Positions 34,291 through 46,733 of a stretch of 64,000 nt of DNA are shown here, piece by piece (position 1 is the stretch's first letter; each line of letters begins with the position of its first letter). The stretch spans positions 23,410,538 to 23,474,537 of the forward strand of contig OW240918.1 in the NCBI GenBank assembly GCA_933207985.1. The letters run 5' to 3'. The notes below the pieces were generated by a model, which saw only the letters and a program-made list of their open reading frames with translations, had not been told where the DNA came from and searched no databases. The translations under genes were made by a program, and so were the position numbers. This DNA comes from Pelobates cultripes. Taxonomy: Eukaryota; Chordata; Amphibia; Anura; Pelobatidae.

Positions 34291-35151
34291 CAGCTCCGGT
34301 GCAAGAATTTTTGGCTACACCTGGGTGTCCTTTAATCCCTTCTTGAATTTCTTACCCCCTTTTGTGTATCTCTTTCTCCCCTTCACCTCGCCATCCCCTC
34401 TATGTCTCTTTATCCCCCCCAGCCCCTCTGTTTGTCACTTCCCCCAGCATCTTGTCTCTTTCTCCCCACAGCCCCTCTGTGTCTATTTGTCCCATAGCCC
34501 CTCTCTGTCTCTCCCCCAGAGCCACTGTCTGTCTCTTTTGCCCCTTCACAGGCCCCTCTTTGTCTTTTTGTAACTCCCCGCCCCTCTGTGTGTCTCTTTC
34601 TTTCCTCAGCATTGTGTGCCTTTCTCCCCCTTCCAGCCCCTCTGTGTGTCGATTTTCCCCAGCACCTTATCTCTTATCTCTTCCCCATCCTCTTTATGTC
34701 TTTGTGTCCACCCCCAACCCCTCCATGTGCCTCATTCTCCACAGCCCCTCCATTCCATGTGTCTCATTCCCCCAACCCCCCACGTGTCTCATTCCCCCAG
34801 TTCGCCATGCCCATCACCCCAGCCCTTCCAATGTGGCTCATTCCCCAAGCTCCCCCAAATGTATCTTATTTCCACCCCCTCCTGTGGTGCGTGGCCGAGC
34901 CACAGACCAGGGTAGAGGATCTGACAGAAAGCAGTTCAGCGCTCCCTGTGCACACTTCCTGTCAGACTGGGGTAGAGCTAAAGCTCCTCTACCTCAGTCT
35001 GCAGCCCAGCCATGCTACACAGGAGTGACTGACTTGAGGGGAGCACTGTGCATTACACTCCCCTTCTGCCAGTCAGCCTGATCTTGTGCCCCCCAGGACC
35101 AGTGCGCCCTAAGGAGGCAGTCTGTGCCGCCTTACGGTAATGCCGGCACTG
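34291..35151. mobile_element. Second non-autonomous hAT of the 27.6-kb family
   Basis: The left end 'cagctccggtgcaagaattt' matches 'cagggccggtgcaaggattc' at 27593, and the right end 'gccttacggtaatgccggca' matches 'gccttaatggtagcgccggc' before 29137. Length is about 861 bp. No exact 8-bp duplication remains (aatgcagt versus aatactgc), so this copy is older. The interior is pyrimidine-rich instead of CA-rich. Confidence 0.7.
34365..34890. repeat. Pyrimidine-rich minisatellite core
   Basis: Irregular copies of 'ccccagcccctctgtgtgtc' spaced about 35-50 bp. The long proline/serine-rich frames through it (up to 239 codons, 34362-35081) are artefacts of the repeat. Confidence 0.8.
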
Positions 35152-36064
35152 AATACTGCATTATAGAACATTTCTATAAAAGAGACACTGATAGTACACT
35201 GTAGGACAGGAATTTTTTTTCAATTATTATCAATTTTACACCTGGGAGTGTCCCTTTAAATGCAAACTTTATAATGCTTTTCTAATGGTTTGTGTGTACT
35301 TTGTCTATCATATTAAATATTATTTTAGTTATTCTAATCTGTAGACTGCTGCCTGTTTTTCTGTTCTGTCTCTCTCCAGAAACCTTAAAAATATGTCAAT
35401 AAAAGAAACATACGTTTCTACTCATATACCAGGATAAACTGTATAATGAAAATAACGAAATAGAGCATATAGACTATAAATAAACATATAGAAGTACATG
35501 TTTGTATTAAACAAAAAGTAATCAAAAAGTAATTTTCTTCTTCTTTCAGATATGTCATCTCAAAAGACTGGGAGGAAAAGGAAAAAAATCTTCTTGGGCG
35601 AGATTCCAAATATGGAATACTCAAATTGTAAAACTGAAACTATCGCTCTAAGGGTAAAGAAAGACAAACTTCCTCACTAAGCAGAAATGAATAATAAACA
35701 CACATAGTCCTGTCAGTCTCTGCATGTGATAATAAACATCATACAGAGAACAGAAGCTCTGAGATATAGAAGGTGGATCCTCTTCACTCCTCGCCTTAAC
35801 AAAAATGTGCATGTAGGGCAAAGAGCAAAATTGTTTCGAGTCATGTTTATGCATTATTTTTGTTTGGAGCAGGCTATCAATGGTCTCCTGGACTGCCGTG
35901 GTTTGTAGAATTGTAGAATTTGTACTGCCAGCAGTAACTTTCGTGCAATTTCATGTGTAGCCTCAGGAGTAAGTCTGTTGTTGAAACGGTGCATTTAACA
36001 TCCTGATCATGTTTATAGTGACCTGAAATGCTGCTTTGTATGATAAGGACGAGGTAAGGCTAGG
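35152..36064. other. Mostly unique; one T2-like end at about 35255
   Basis: 'gggagtgtccctttaaa' at 35245-35261 is a reversed TTAAAGGGACAC terminus without a recognised partner. The remainder shows no gene. Confidence 0.35.
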
Positions 36065-36620
36065 TTAAAGGGACACTATAGTCACCTGAACAACTTTAGC
36101 TTAATGAAGCAGTTTTGGTGTATAGAACATGCCCCTGCAGCCTCACTGCTCAATCCTCTGCCATTTAGGAGTTAAATCCCTTTGTTTATGAACCCTAGTC
36201 ACACCTCCCTGCATGTGACTTGCACAGCCTTCCATAAACACTTCCTGTAAAGAGAGCCCTATTTAGGCTTTCTTTATTGCAAGTTCTGTTTAATTAAGAT
36301 TTTCTTATCCCCTGCTATGTTAATAGCTTGCTAGACCCTGCAAAAGCCTCCTGTATGTGATTAAAGTTCAATTTAGAGATTGAGATACAATTATTTAAAG
36401 TAAATTACATCTGTTTGAATGTGAAACCAGTTTTTTTTTTTCATGCAGGCTCTGTCAATCATAGCCAGGGGAGGTGTGGCTAGGGCTGCATAAACAGAAA
36501 CAACGTGATTTAACTCCTAAATGACAGTGAATTGAGCAGTGAAATTGCAGGGGAATGATCTATACACTAAACCTGCTTTATTTAGCTAAAGTAATTTAGG
36601 TGACTATAGTGTTCATTTAA
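36065..36620. mobile_element. T2/Kolobok-like MITE, well-preserved inverted repeats
   Basis: TTAA at 36065-36068 and 36617-36620 bracket 548 bp. The left end reads AGGGACACTATAGTCACCT; the reversed right end reads ATGAACACTATAGTCACCT. Similarity continues for about 45 bp into 'AACTTTAGCTTAATGAAGCA' versus 'TACTTTAGCTAAATAAAGCA'. It is inserted in a tract rich in 'ttagg' motifs. Confidence 0.85.
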
Positions 36621-37130
36621 GGAGGGAAGCTAGATTAAGGTTAGGATTGTGGGAAATTAGGGTAAAGTCTCTTTTAAGGGGCAAGTTAGGGATAAGGGTC
36701 TCTTTAGCATGAGGGTTACTTATATTCAGGCATCTTAGGGATTAGTTAGGGTGTTTAGGGTTAAGGTGACAGGGTAAAACTATTTAGATATTTAGACATA
36801 TGCAATATATGCATGCAAGCAACCATTGTCTACCAACATCGTAGTAACATCCACGCAATCTTTAGTAACTTATATTTATATAGATATATATATATATTGA
36901 TTTATTATTTACTTTTTCACATTAATTTATTTTAGGTATTGCTCCTAACACAGATTTCACCCATATCCAGTCTTGGCACCCTCTTCCATGTCAGTTATCC
37001 AATGTATTGCTTTATTAACCTTTTTCTTAGTGTCTATGAGTTTATAAGATGCACATCATTTTTTTAAATTCCTGATAGGTGACATGAAAAGAACCATAAC
37101 CCCATCCTGTCAATAACGTTTTCAACAGTT
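36621..37130. repeat. Degenerate TTAGGG-rich tract, then unique sequence
   Basis: Between 36625 and 36770 the motif TTAGGG occurs at least five times, with 'ttaaggttagg' and 'ttagggttaagg' variants. The MITE at 36065-36620 interrupts the same tract ('gtaaggctagg' precedes it). The rest of the interval holds a short AT microsatellite at about 36875-36898. Confidence 0.45.
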
Positions 37131-37434
37131 TAACACTGAATGAGGGTCCCCAGGTGCGTGCACCCCAGCCCCTACTGGACGTACAATAAAGGTGGGTTTA
37201 CACTGTACTTTATGCATACCAACCCATACCAGCAATGGGTGACACTAACAGGATGAGGATGAGTTAGCTCAGCCCAGATTACCAGCCAATCAATGCCTGC
37301 CATCACAGAAAAGAGAGACTGGGCTGCTAATGCCCATGGACCCTCAATGAGTATTTAACTGTTCTCACAACCGTAAGTCTGCGCCAAGGAACTCAAAGAA
37401 CCATAGGGTTCTGGTGCCTAGTGTGTCCCTTTAA
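37131..37434. repeat. Probable T2-like MITE fragment
   Basis: It ends 'gtgtgtccctttaa' (37421-37434), the reversed TTAAAGGGACAC terminus. The left boundary is ambiguous: a TTAA lies at about 37131, but its adjoining sequence does not match the right end well. Confidence 0.4.
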
Positions 37435-39722
37435 TCACATTTTTACCTATTTGGATGAATAATGGAGGATATTTAGCATTTTGAGGTAAAATATGTTGGA
37501 ATTGCATACCTTTCACCCAAATCCCCCGGTGTTCTCTGTGACACTGAAAGCTCTCGCGCACGGTTTTATGGGCAGCTAAATTCAGGTCTGAATGGTGAAT
37601 TCACCAGGTTGAATTTGGGTCCTATTGGCAAATTTGCCAGACCATATTCGGCACACAAAAATGACGTCACTAATCAGTCTAATACAGTTTTCTATTGCCA
37701 GCGAATCATAAGAAATGACATGAGCCAATAGAAAGTAAGTACTGCCAATATATAATTATCTCTCTTACTCTGTGTTGCCCTGTTGTGGTTCTGCTAGCTC
37801 AAAAGTGTGTGCCTAATACTTCCTGTTCCTGGTTTCTGATTTCAGGTAAAACACACTTTTCATCATTACCACACATTCTTTTTCTGGTTTCATGGAGGCA
37901 TTAAACACCTACACTACCTCATTAGATGCACAGTGAACCTTTCCACGGTAACTGCCCTGTTTTGCCCTGGTTGGATTTTTGTGATGCCAGTCATCAGGCC
38001 CCTATCTGTTATGAAGTGGAGGAAAAAGGCATTCTGTTTGTCGTCATCTCTATAGGACCCAGTTTTAGTGATGTGCACCTACGTTGTTCGGGTTATGGGA
38101 AGGAGATTTTTTTTCATTATTATGTTTTTGACAATCTTTAGTTGTAGTGAATTTAGACAGTTTTTTGGAGGGTGACAAGTAGGCCTTTTAGAACAGAAAT
38201 TAGTCTAAAAGCAGCGTTTTTACTCAATTCCATTCAATTCTTGGAAGAAAAACTGCATGCTGACAACAGTTTTAACAATAGTAATAAAACACCCTGATAA
38301 GAAGATTTTTTTTTTTTTCGGCAACGTGGATTGTTAAATACCCCTGCTAAAGCATTGAGGTATATTTGTCTGTGTGGATTTCTGAGTAAATATTTAGAAA
38401 ACGTATTTCTTTACATAAGAACAAAGTATTGTCGGCCACATACATGTAATGGAAACGTTCATTTTCCTAAACCCTTCACTAAGTCCTTTTGGAAAAAATA
38501 AGTATGCCATTTCTTTTAACAGACATTCTGTGAATAGATATTTTAGAAATACTTATATAAATAAAAGTATTTTCTATTTATCAGTTTTTCATTTCCAGAA
38601 ACACTGGTGAGGCAAACAAATTATATACAGCAAGAGAAAAATAGTTAAAAAGAAAACTGGTCAAATACCTTTCTTTGGGGTTATTCCGAAGGAATCTGCT
38701 GGAATTGTTGGGAAAGCAGATTCCCAAGATGTCAGAAATGTATAAACGCTATTACTGTATGTGGGAATAATACCCATATCTTACACAAAATGACACAAAT
38801 GGCATCTACTGCATCTATATGACTTAATCGTTGCCTGCAGTCCTTTGCAACTCACCTAGGAGCTGCTATCAGGTGCTATCAGGAGCTATCAAGGTCAAAG
38901 AGGAGAACATTTGTGAGATACAGACCAGGGGGCAGGAAGATTAGATGCAAACTAAACTTGTGTTCACACTAAACTGGGTATGAAGGGTGTAAAAGTCACT
39001 TGCAGGATTCATATGATGAAAAGTATAACATATATAGGTCATTTTGGGTGGATGTCGGTGATGTGAGTTTCTGTTCAGCCAGTGGAGCAGGAGGACCCAG
39101 CTAGGTGGGACACAGAATGGCCAACCCTGAACTACATTGCCAGCTTTATCAAACTAGAAAACATTCAGGGAGTTACGTTCACAAACTGGCCAGCCTGCTC
39201 GAAGCCAGACAGTTTCCACTTCCATAGCAATAAATAATATGTAATAATGAGAGGACGTTTGATACGCCCTGTGTAAATACGTTTTGTGTTGCACTCATAT
39301 TTCAGGCCAAAATAAACATGTGTCCTCTGCACTGGCTTTCTGTTTGATTATGCAAAAACCTAAAGAATGGAACGGCTCACAGAAGGAAATTCAGATGACA
39401 AAATCACATTAACCCTTTCAGAGCCACATGGTCAACAACCCATTGTTCTGCGAGTGACACTAAACAATCACTCTCACAGAAAGGGTTCTCTTTAGTTTAC
39501 TTTTTGTTTCACTAGATTCACGAACAATATGAAGTATTAACATACAGTCTGCCCCATTTCAAGGTAAATCATTAAATGAGCACGTATTGACTGGCCTCAT
39601 TCATTGATTGAAAACTTCAATACATCAATAGAAGACCTTATGGCTGGATGAGTATCTTGGAGTAGTAGTCCACAATAGATTCAGTGTTGTAGATTAGTCA
39701 TTAGTGGTCTACTAGTTTATTA
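37435..39722. other. Unique sequence, no gene seen
   Basis: No recognisable gene or repeat. A short exact local duplication, 'gctatcaggtgctatcagga', is at about 38865-38890. Confidence 0.35.
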
Positions 39723-39730
39723 GTCATTAC

Positions 39731-40011
39731 TAGAGATGTCGCGAATCGTCCGCGAACTTCTCGCGAACGGTTCGCTCGCGGCGAACTCCGGTCAGCTGAC
39801 ACATCCCGGCCAATCTCCAGCAGACCCTCCCTCCCAGACCGTCCTACTTCCTGGACATGGATGCTGTCCAGGAAGTAGGAGGGTCTGGGAGGGAGGGTCT
39901 GCTGGAGATTGGCCGGGATGTGTCAGCTGACCGGAGTTCACCGCGAACAGCTCGTGGCGAACCGTGGCGAACCGTTCGCGAGAAGTTCGCGGACGGTTCG
40001 CGACATCTCTA
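39731..40011. mobile_element. Palindromic hAT MITE with perfect 8-bp duplication
   Basis: 281 bp flanked by gtcattac at 39723-39730 and 40012-40019. The two arms of about 135 bp are near-perfect inverted copies from 'tagagatgtcgcgaa' inward, meeting at a short 'tggatgc' loop. Each arm matches the right end of the 6.45-kb hAT, including 'gagggtctgggagggagggt' and 'tgctgtccagga' at 52540-52580, so the element looks like a foldback derived from one end of that hAT family. No coding capacity. Confidence 0.95.
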
Positions 40012-40379
40012 GTCATTACTTTGCCATTGCCTAATTTTTTTGGAGGCCACTCAATAGAATCAAATAGAACAGTTACTATCATAACTAATAATGAAAATGG
40101 TACCAAAAGATTAACTAAAGCGCTTATTGAACTTTAACTTATCATTAATGATACAAAGTGTGCGAGTACGTTCATTGTCTCATACAAAGATAGGATTGCT
40201 GTAGATAATGTTACACTTCCTGCTGCTTACTAATTGGCTGATTTCTGCTAAACCAATCACAGTTCTGTATGAGATATTTAATGGGTGCTAACAGTTAAAT
40301 GTCTGACATCCGCACTAACAGACACCAATAACAATCTGACACCACATACAGAATCTGATGCACAGGCGATGCTTTAGGA

Positions 40380-41068
40380 TAGGGATAGGCAACCTTTTGG
40401 TAGTACTGTACCAAACCAAGATTTTGAAGTCTGTTCACCTGCTAGTCCTCTTTTTATTTTTATTTTTTTAAAGTAAGGGGTGTATGTTTCCGTATTTTGC
40501 TTGTGTTAATTATGGGTGCTGCAGTTGCTTTGTAGAGTTGTATTTGTGCATATGTGGGCTGTTTTATTGCACAGTATGCTTTCATATGTAGTTTGTGGTA
40601 TTGTAGTACTGTGTATGATACATATGAATGTGGGCTGTGTATGGGGCTGCTTGTGTAATTATGTGTGTGGATGATATGTCACGTAGTGTGTTTGGTGGTG
40701 TGGTGTATGTGTGGGGCTGCTTGGGGTATTGCATGTGAGAGGCTGCATGTGGGGTTGTGTGGGCTGTTAGTATTAATTGTATGAGGTGGAGGCTTCTTCT
40801 ACAGCTCTGTGTATATCTAGTGTAGGTGGCTTCCCTGGGGTCCCCAAGGGCAGGAGCTGTGATAGCTTCTGCGGGCCTCTCTACTCCAGTGCGGATTTCC
40901 ATTCACAAGTTCTGAGATTACTTCCTCTAAGTGTGGTAATGCGTAAATTTAGGATTGTCCCTCACCACTGAGTTAGCACTAAAGACTTCTAATGTGTCAG
41001 AGCCTGTTTGGCTCTGGCAGCCTTAATTGCCATGCAAAGACACCACACGTGCCGTAGGTTGGTGATCC
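40380..41068. mobile_element. Probable hAT-like fragment with GT-rich core
   Basis: The left end 'agggataggcaacctttt' resembles the terminus of the small hAT MITE at 60843 ('caggggtaggcaatcttc'). The reversed right end reads 'ggatcaccaacctacggcac'. The middle (40500-40780) is GT-rich low complexity. No clean duplication remains. Confidence 0.45.
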
Positions 41069-42405
41069 TTTCTGTAGAAGGAGACGGCTGCTCCGTTTCA
41101 GTTCTCTATCTAATAATGAAATGGTTTTAGCCTTCAAAGAGAAGTGATGCTTGATTTTGACATTTCTGGCTACTATACTTATATATTACAGTATAGACAG
41201 GTATATGATATTGATATAAGTGCACATTTTGTAGAACAATAATAATTATAATAAACAGTTGTGTCCTTTATAAAGACATCTAACAAAATATTATGTTAAG
41301 TAAAGTCGTGAGTGCTAAATGTTAAGAAATTCTATTGGTTCCAATGGTGGTTGTTCCATGTTTTTGCCTTGATAAATCTCCTTTGTTTAGTACTTTAAGA
41401 GAAAGTCAAAGAAAAATATTTAATATTTATCTGAGAATGACTTGTGTTAGAAAAACCTTATTTCATATTTGAAAAAAAGACATAAAATTTGAATAAATTG
41501 CCTTTCTAGGTGTTACATTCTGTTTAAATTTCCATTAGCACTCTCTGTGGTCAGAAACCTCTTCAATATCAGTTCTTTATTTCCTGGTGTCATCCGATAC
41601 CCGTCTATGAAGACAAACCATTTATAATTCATAACACAGAAATGTCATTACTGAGATGTTTTTAAGCAGCAGCGAATATGAATTTGGAATTAAACTTCAA
41701 TTAATATTATATTGAAGTCACTATGTATACTTCAAGAAGCAATATTTGGTAAAAAATCATTTACAAATTAAACTAATAAAATCTATGACATATAATTTGT
41801 CTCGAGTTTCATCATTTATCTTCAAAATAAGGGACCCAAAAGAAAGCAATTATTGTTTATATTTGTAAAAAATCAGTTTACTCTTATTATGTTCTAAAAA
41901 TCATAGAATATTGCAACCGTTTTCCTACATATAATATTTCGAACAGAAATTCATCTGATAATGGGCACAAGGTTTTCATTAAAACTATGAGTCACAAACA
42001 AAACACAGACTTAAAGGCACCATCTAAAAATGACTAGAGTAGTAATTAGCAGTGCCTCCTTTAAATTAAAAGTGAGAAAATGGATGGAAGTGCAAGCCAC
42101 TACTAAATCCTTGATTAGAAGTCACTTTTGGTTGCTTTGCTCCACAGCAAAAGCAAGAAAAGATACTTTTGCTTGATTGCTTAATGTTGAAAATAAATAA
42201 AAAAAAAAACCAAGCTAGCATTACCCCTTCTGATCCAACATGTCAGCACTGAGGCAATAAAAATATATTTTTACTGAAAGGGAAAGCAGACTATGAAATA
42301 AAGTAGAATTTTTACTCATTTTATCGTTTTCATTATTTCTTGAGACATTTTATTATGTGAGCACTTACCACACTATCCCTTTAAATGTGATCAGAGGTCA
42401 AAGGG
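41069..42405. other. Unique AT-rich sequence, no gene seen
   Basis: No recognisable gene. A reversed TTAAAGGG-type end ('atccctttaaatg') at about 42376 may be the edge of an old T2-like copy. Confidence 0.35.
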
Positions 42406-42880
42406 TTAAGGGGACATTCCACTGCTCAATCCCCACCTCCCAAAAAAACACAGTTTAGTAGATATACCCCAATGTAAACATATGCATTTTCTTTTCATTG
42501 GGGTTATAGCTAAAAAAATCTAGCAAAAGCTGCAGATATCTTCCCTGAAGCCCCTGCAAACCCCCCCCCCCCCTTCTAGCCACGCCCAGACTCTACGTGG
42601 CTGTCCAATCAGACACTTTCCAATGCAGCTCAATGAGAAGTGAGAAGTTTTTGCCAGCCAGGTGCTCTGGGTAATTGCTGCCTCCATTGAGCTAAGCAAA
42701 CCAGGAAGTAAAAGCACCACTTGTCTAATTGACAGCCTGGAGGTGTAACCAGGTTAATTCATAAAAGTGCCTATTTCTATGGAAATCTGAACTTTTTGTA
42801 AATTGAAAAAAAGAGGACATTATCTTCACACATAAAGCACTTCAAGAAGCTAAAATGGTTTAGGGGTTCTGGAATGAGAC
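42406..42880 (-). mobile_element. T2/Kolobok-like MITE, inverted relative of 33439-33982
   Basis: It starts TTAA then GGGGACATTCC (42406-). Through its length it matches the reverse complement of 33443-33978: 'cttcacacataaagcacttc' here and 'gaagtactttatgtgtgaag' there. The far end ('ggggttctggaatgag') has lost the TTAA. A run of 13 C lies at 42561-42573. Confidence 0.7.
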
Positions 42881-42990
42881 TATATTGCATTACTACATGC
42901 TATGACATTTCTGGTCATATTTCAGAGGGAGTCTGAAATATTAGAATAGAAATATAACTTATTACATACAGTAGGTGTTCTTAACATTAA

Positions 42991-45104
42991 TTAACCCCTT
43001 AAGGACCGAGGACGGTTCAGGACCGTCATCGGCATTTTTGCGTTGCCGACCGATGACGGTCCTGAACCGTCCTAACGGTCAGAGTTACTTACCTGATCGC
43101 CGTCGTTCCCCCGGCGGCGATCAGCGTGGCTCCGGTTGTGGGGAGACTGCCTGCAGCCCAGACAGTCTCCCCACGGCAGATTAGGACCCCTGTGGCCATG
43201 TGATCGCTTAACACAGCGATCACATGGTCACAATAGGTGTCCATAGTGCTGCCTGCAGGGGGACTGTCTGTGCTGACAGGCAGTCTCCCTGCTAGTGTAA
43301 AATCAAAAAAAAAATAAAGTTAATGTTAATAAAAAATAAATAAATAATTATATATGTGTATATATGATATATAGACATATATTATATCTATATAATATAT
43401 GTCTATATATCATATATATATAATGTCATACTAAGTGTATTTTTATATTAATATGTACTTATATTAATATAAAATACACTTATAATTAAATTACACACGT
43501 ATATATATAATATATATAATAACTATATATATTGTATATATATATTATTATAAAATATAAATAATAAGTAATTTAAATTAAATAAAAAATTTTAAAATAA
43601 TAATAAAAAATTTAAAAAAATTATATAGCTATATGAAATTTTATTCTAACTGTATTTTAAAATTAATATATATATATTTATATCAAAATACACTTAGAAT
43701 GAATTTGTATATATATCTATGTATATAAAAATAAATAAAAATAATAAGAAATATACATACGTCCATATACAAAATTACATAAATAATTATATAAATATAC
43801 ACGTAGACTTCAAATATATAAATATGCATATATATTTAAATTCTACGTGCGTATTTATGTAATATTTTTACATAATTCAGTAATTTTATTGATTGCAATT
43901 TGAGGGACCTGCCTGCCAACCCAGGCCGAAATTCCAGAGAATTTAATTTGCTAGCATTGTATTTTACCCTGTAACGTTCTACGACACCCTAAAACCTGTA
44001 CATGGGGGGTACTGTTTTACTCGGGAGACTTCGCTGAACACAAATATTAGTGATTCAAAACAGTAAAACATATCACAGCGATGATATTGTCAGTGAAAGT
44101 TACTTTTTTGCATTTTTCACACACAAACAGCACTTTTACTGATGATATAATTGTTGTGATACGTTTTCCAGTTTTTAAACACTAATATTTGTGTTCAGCG
44201 ATGTCTCCCGAGTAAAACAGTACCCCCCATGTACAGGTTTTATAGCATTTTTGAAAGTTACAAGGTCAAATATTTTTACATTGAAAATGGCCAGGTTGGT
44301 TACGTTGCCTTTGAGAGCGTATGGTAGCCCAGGAATGAGAATTACCCCCATGATGGCATACCATTTGCAAAAGAAGACAACCCAAGGTATTGCAAATGGG
44401 GTATGTCCAGTCTTTTTAGTAACCACTTGGTCACAAACACTGGCCAAAATTAGCGTTCAATTTAGTTTTTTTACTTTTTTCACACACAAACAAATATGAA
44501 TGCTTACTTTGGCCAGTGTTTTCGACTAAGTGGCTACTAAAAAAGACTGGACATACCCCATATTGAATACCCTGGGTTGTCTACTTTAAAAAAAATATGT
44601 ACATGTGGGGTGTTATTCAGAGATTTATGACAGATAATAGTGTTACAATGTCACTATTGATAAATTTTAAAAATGTATGTTTTGAAACCGCAATATCCTA
44701 CTTGTACCTATAGCCCTATAACATGCAAAAAAAAGCAAAAAAGCACGTAAACACTAGGTATTTTTAAACTCAGGACAAAATTTTGAATCTATTTAGCAGT
44801 TTTTTTCATTCGCTTTTGTAGATGAGTAAAAGATTTTTCAAGTAAAAGTCAAAAAACATGTATTTTTTTCAATTTTTCATCAGATTTTTGTATTTTTTTT
44901 AAATTAAAATACATGAGATTATATAAATAATGGTATGTAAAGAAAGCCCCTTTTGTCCTGAAAAAAACAATATATAATTTGTATGGGAACAGTAAATGAG
45001 AAAGCGGAAAATTACAGCCAAACACAAACACCACAAAAGTGTAAAAATATGCCTGGTCGCAAATGTACAACATCGCAAAAACAGTCCAGTCCTTAAGGGG
45101 TTAA
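42991..45104. mobile_element. piggyBac-like non-autonomous element, TTAA-flanked, foldback-rich
   Basis: TTAA at 42991-42994 and 45101-45104 bracket 2106 bp. The ends read 'CCCCTTAAGGAC' and, reversed, 'CCCCTTAAGGACTGG'. TTAA targets with CCC-starting termini are the piggyBac signature. No transposase. Inside are a perfect 24-nt hairpin (43009-43032 with 43050-43073), a GC-rich stretch to 43290, an AT-rich stretch with many small palindromes (43300-43870), and two long foldbacks (43991-44242 and 44397-44562). The short frames in it are not supported as genes. Confidence 0.75.
43310..43870. repeat. AT-rich palindromic core of the piggyBac-like element
   Basis: Almost only A and T, with repeated 'tatatgtctatatat' and 'ttatattaatatgtac'-type inverted motifs, as in 'atatagacatatattatatc' followed by its complement. 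Confidence 0.75.
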
Positions 45105-46291
45105 AATTAACCAAGAACAGCCTATGCTATGAATCGGCTAGTATTTTTGGAACTGCCGATTCCCGTAAAAAGTCACTAGACTTTAAATGGAATATCTGTA
45201 AGTAGTATAATGCTAAAACAAGGCATCTGTGCCATACATTGTATTAAAGACTGATATCACAGCCTGCAATTGAGCCCTGCAATGTCCCAGCGTCAGCTGT
45301 CCCACCTCCCCTTACTGGCTTCTAGAATTGTACTTTGAATCATTAAGGCTTCCGCTTAATGAGAGCAGAGAATTATTTTACTGACAAGGATCCCAGTGAA
45401 GAAATAAAAAAATAAAAAAAATGATGGATAGACACTACGGGCAAACAGCAAGGGTAAATTCTGAACGAAAATAAATAATTGAGTAGATGGCTTAAAATGT
45501 GCAAGTGGTAAAAATATTAATAAGAATATAAAGATAAGAGATGAGAGAGGCCCAGTATCACATTACAGTCCTCAAGTCACACTTATGGTCTAGGTTTTGT
45601 CAGTTCCCTCCAAGAACAGAACTGGAAAATGCCTAAATCCTGCATTTTCGGTGAGAGAGATCCAGCATTTTAAAATATATATACGAGGTAGGGGCATATC
45701 TGTTTCTTCTGCTCTGTACGTTATTGCATTGGACAGAACTGAATTTGCCATGTTCTACTCAACAGCCCAGAAGGTGAAGCTCAGCATCTGATATGACTTT
45801 CCAACGGGATATATTTTGGTTGGGTGGAAATTGAAAGTAGTTTCTACTCATTAACTGCATTTCCCTTTAAGAGAAACATTTCATATTCTCCATAAGTTTA
45901 GACAGACTGTAACGTTCTACATTAAGTACAGATGTGAGTTATGACATGCGAGCAAATGGACACAGACTGCAATATCCTATTGCATTCTTTTTGCTACAAT
46001 TCCTCTTATACGATGGAAATATAATATATGAATACTGGGTAGCACTGGTATTAGGGTTCCTGTTGCAGTACCACTGTCAGACTTGAAAACGAGAGAAATC
46101 TCAATGTGTCCTTCCTGGAATTTTTTTTTATAAATAAATAAATAATGCTACCTCTACCTCATGGTGCCTAATGAGTGTTACAGTCCAGTTACGAGTTAAA
46201 AGGTTAATTTTATCCAGGTCAACATGGCTTCAGCTTGCCATTGCTCAGACTCACATCACTCCTCATCAGCTTAGTTGACTCAGAATTAAAT
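45105..46291. other. Unique sequence, no gene seen
   Basis: No recognisable gene or repeat. The last bases are the target flank of the hAT element. Confidence 0.35.
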
Positions 46292-46733
46292 GTGCTGAGT
46301 AGTGATGTCGCGAACATAAAATTTTCGGTTCGTGAACGCGAACTTCCGCAAATGTTCGCGACCGGGCGAACCGCCATAGACTTCAATAGGCAGGCAAATT
46401 TTTAAACCCACATGGACTCTTTCTGGCCACAATAGTGATGGAAAAGTTGTTTCAAGGGGACTAACACCTGGACTGTGGCATGCCGGAGGGGGATCCATGG
46501 CAAAACTCCCATGGAAAATTACATAGTTGATGCAGAGTCTGGTTTAAATCCATAAAGGGCATAAATCACCTAACATTCATAAATTGTTTGGAATAACGTG
46601 CTTTAAAACATCAGGTATGATGTTGTATCGATCAGGTAGTGTAAGGGTTACGCCCGCTTCACAGTGACAGACCAAACTCCCCGTTTAACACACCTCAAAC
46701 AACCACAAACAGTCCATTTGCACAACCGCAAAC

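Noticed and set aside
34362..35081. 239-codon proline/serine-rich frame
   Set aside because: It runs through a pyrimidine-rich minisatellite; overlapping frames are equally open and there is no recognisable domain.
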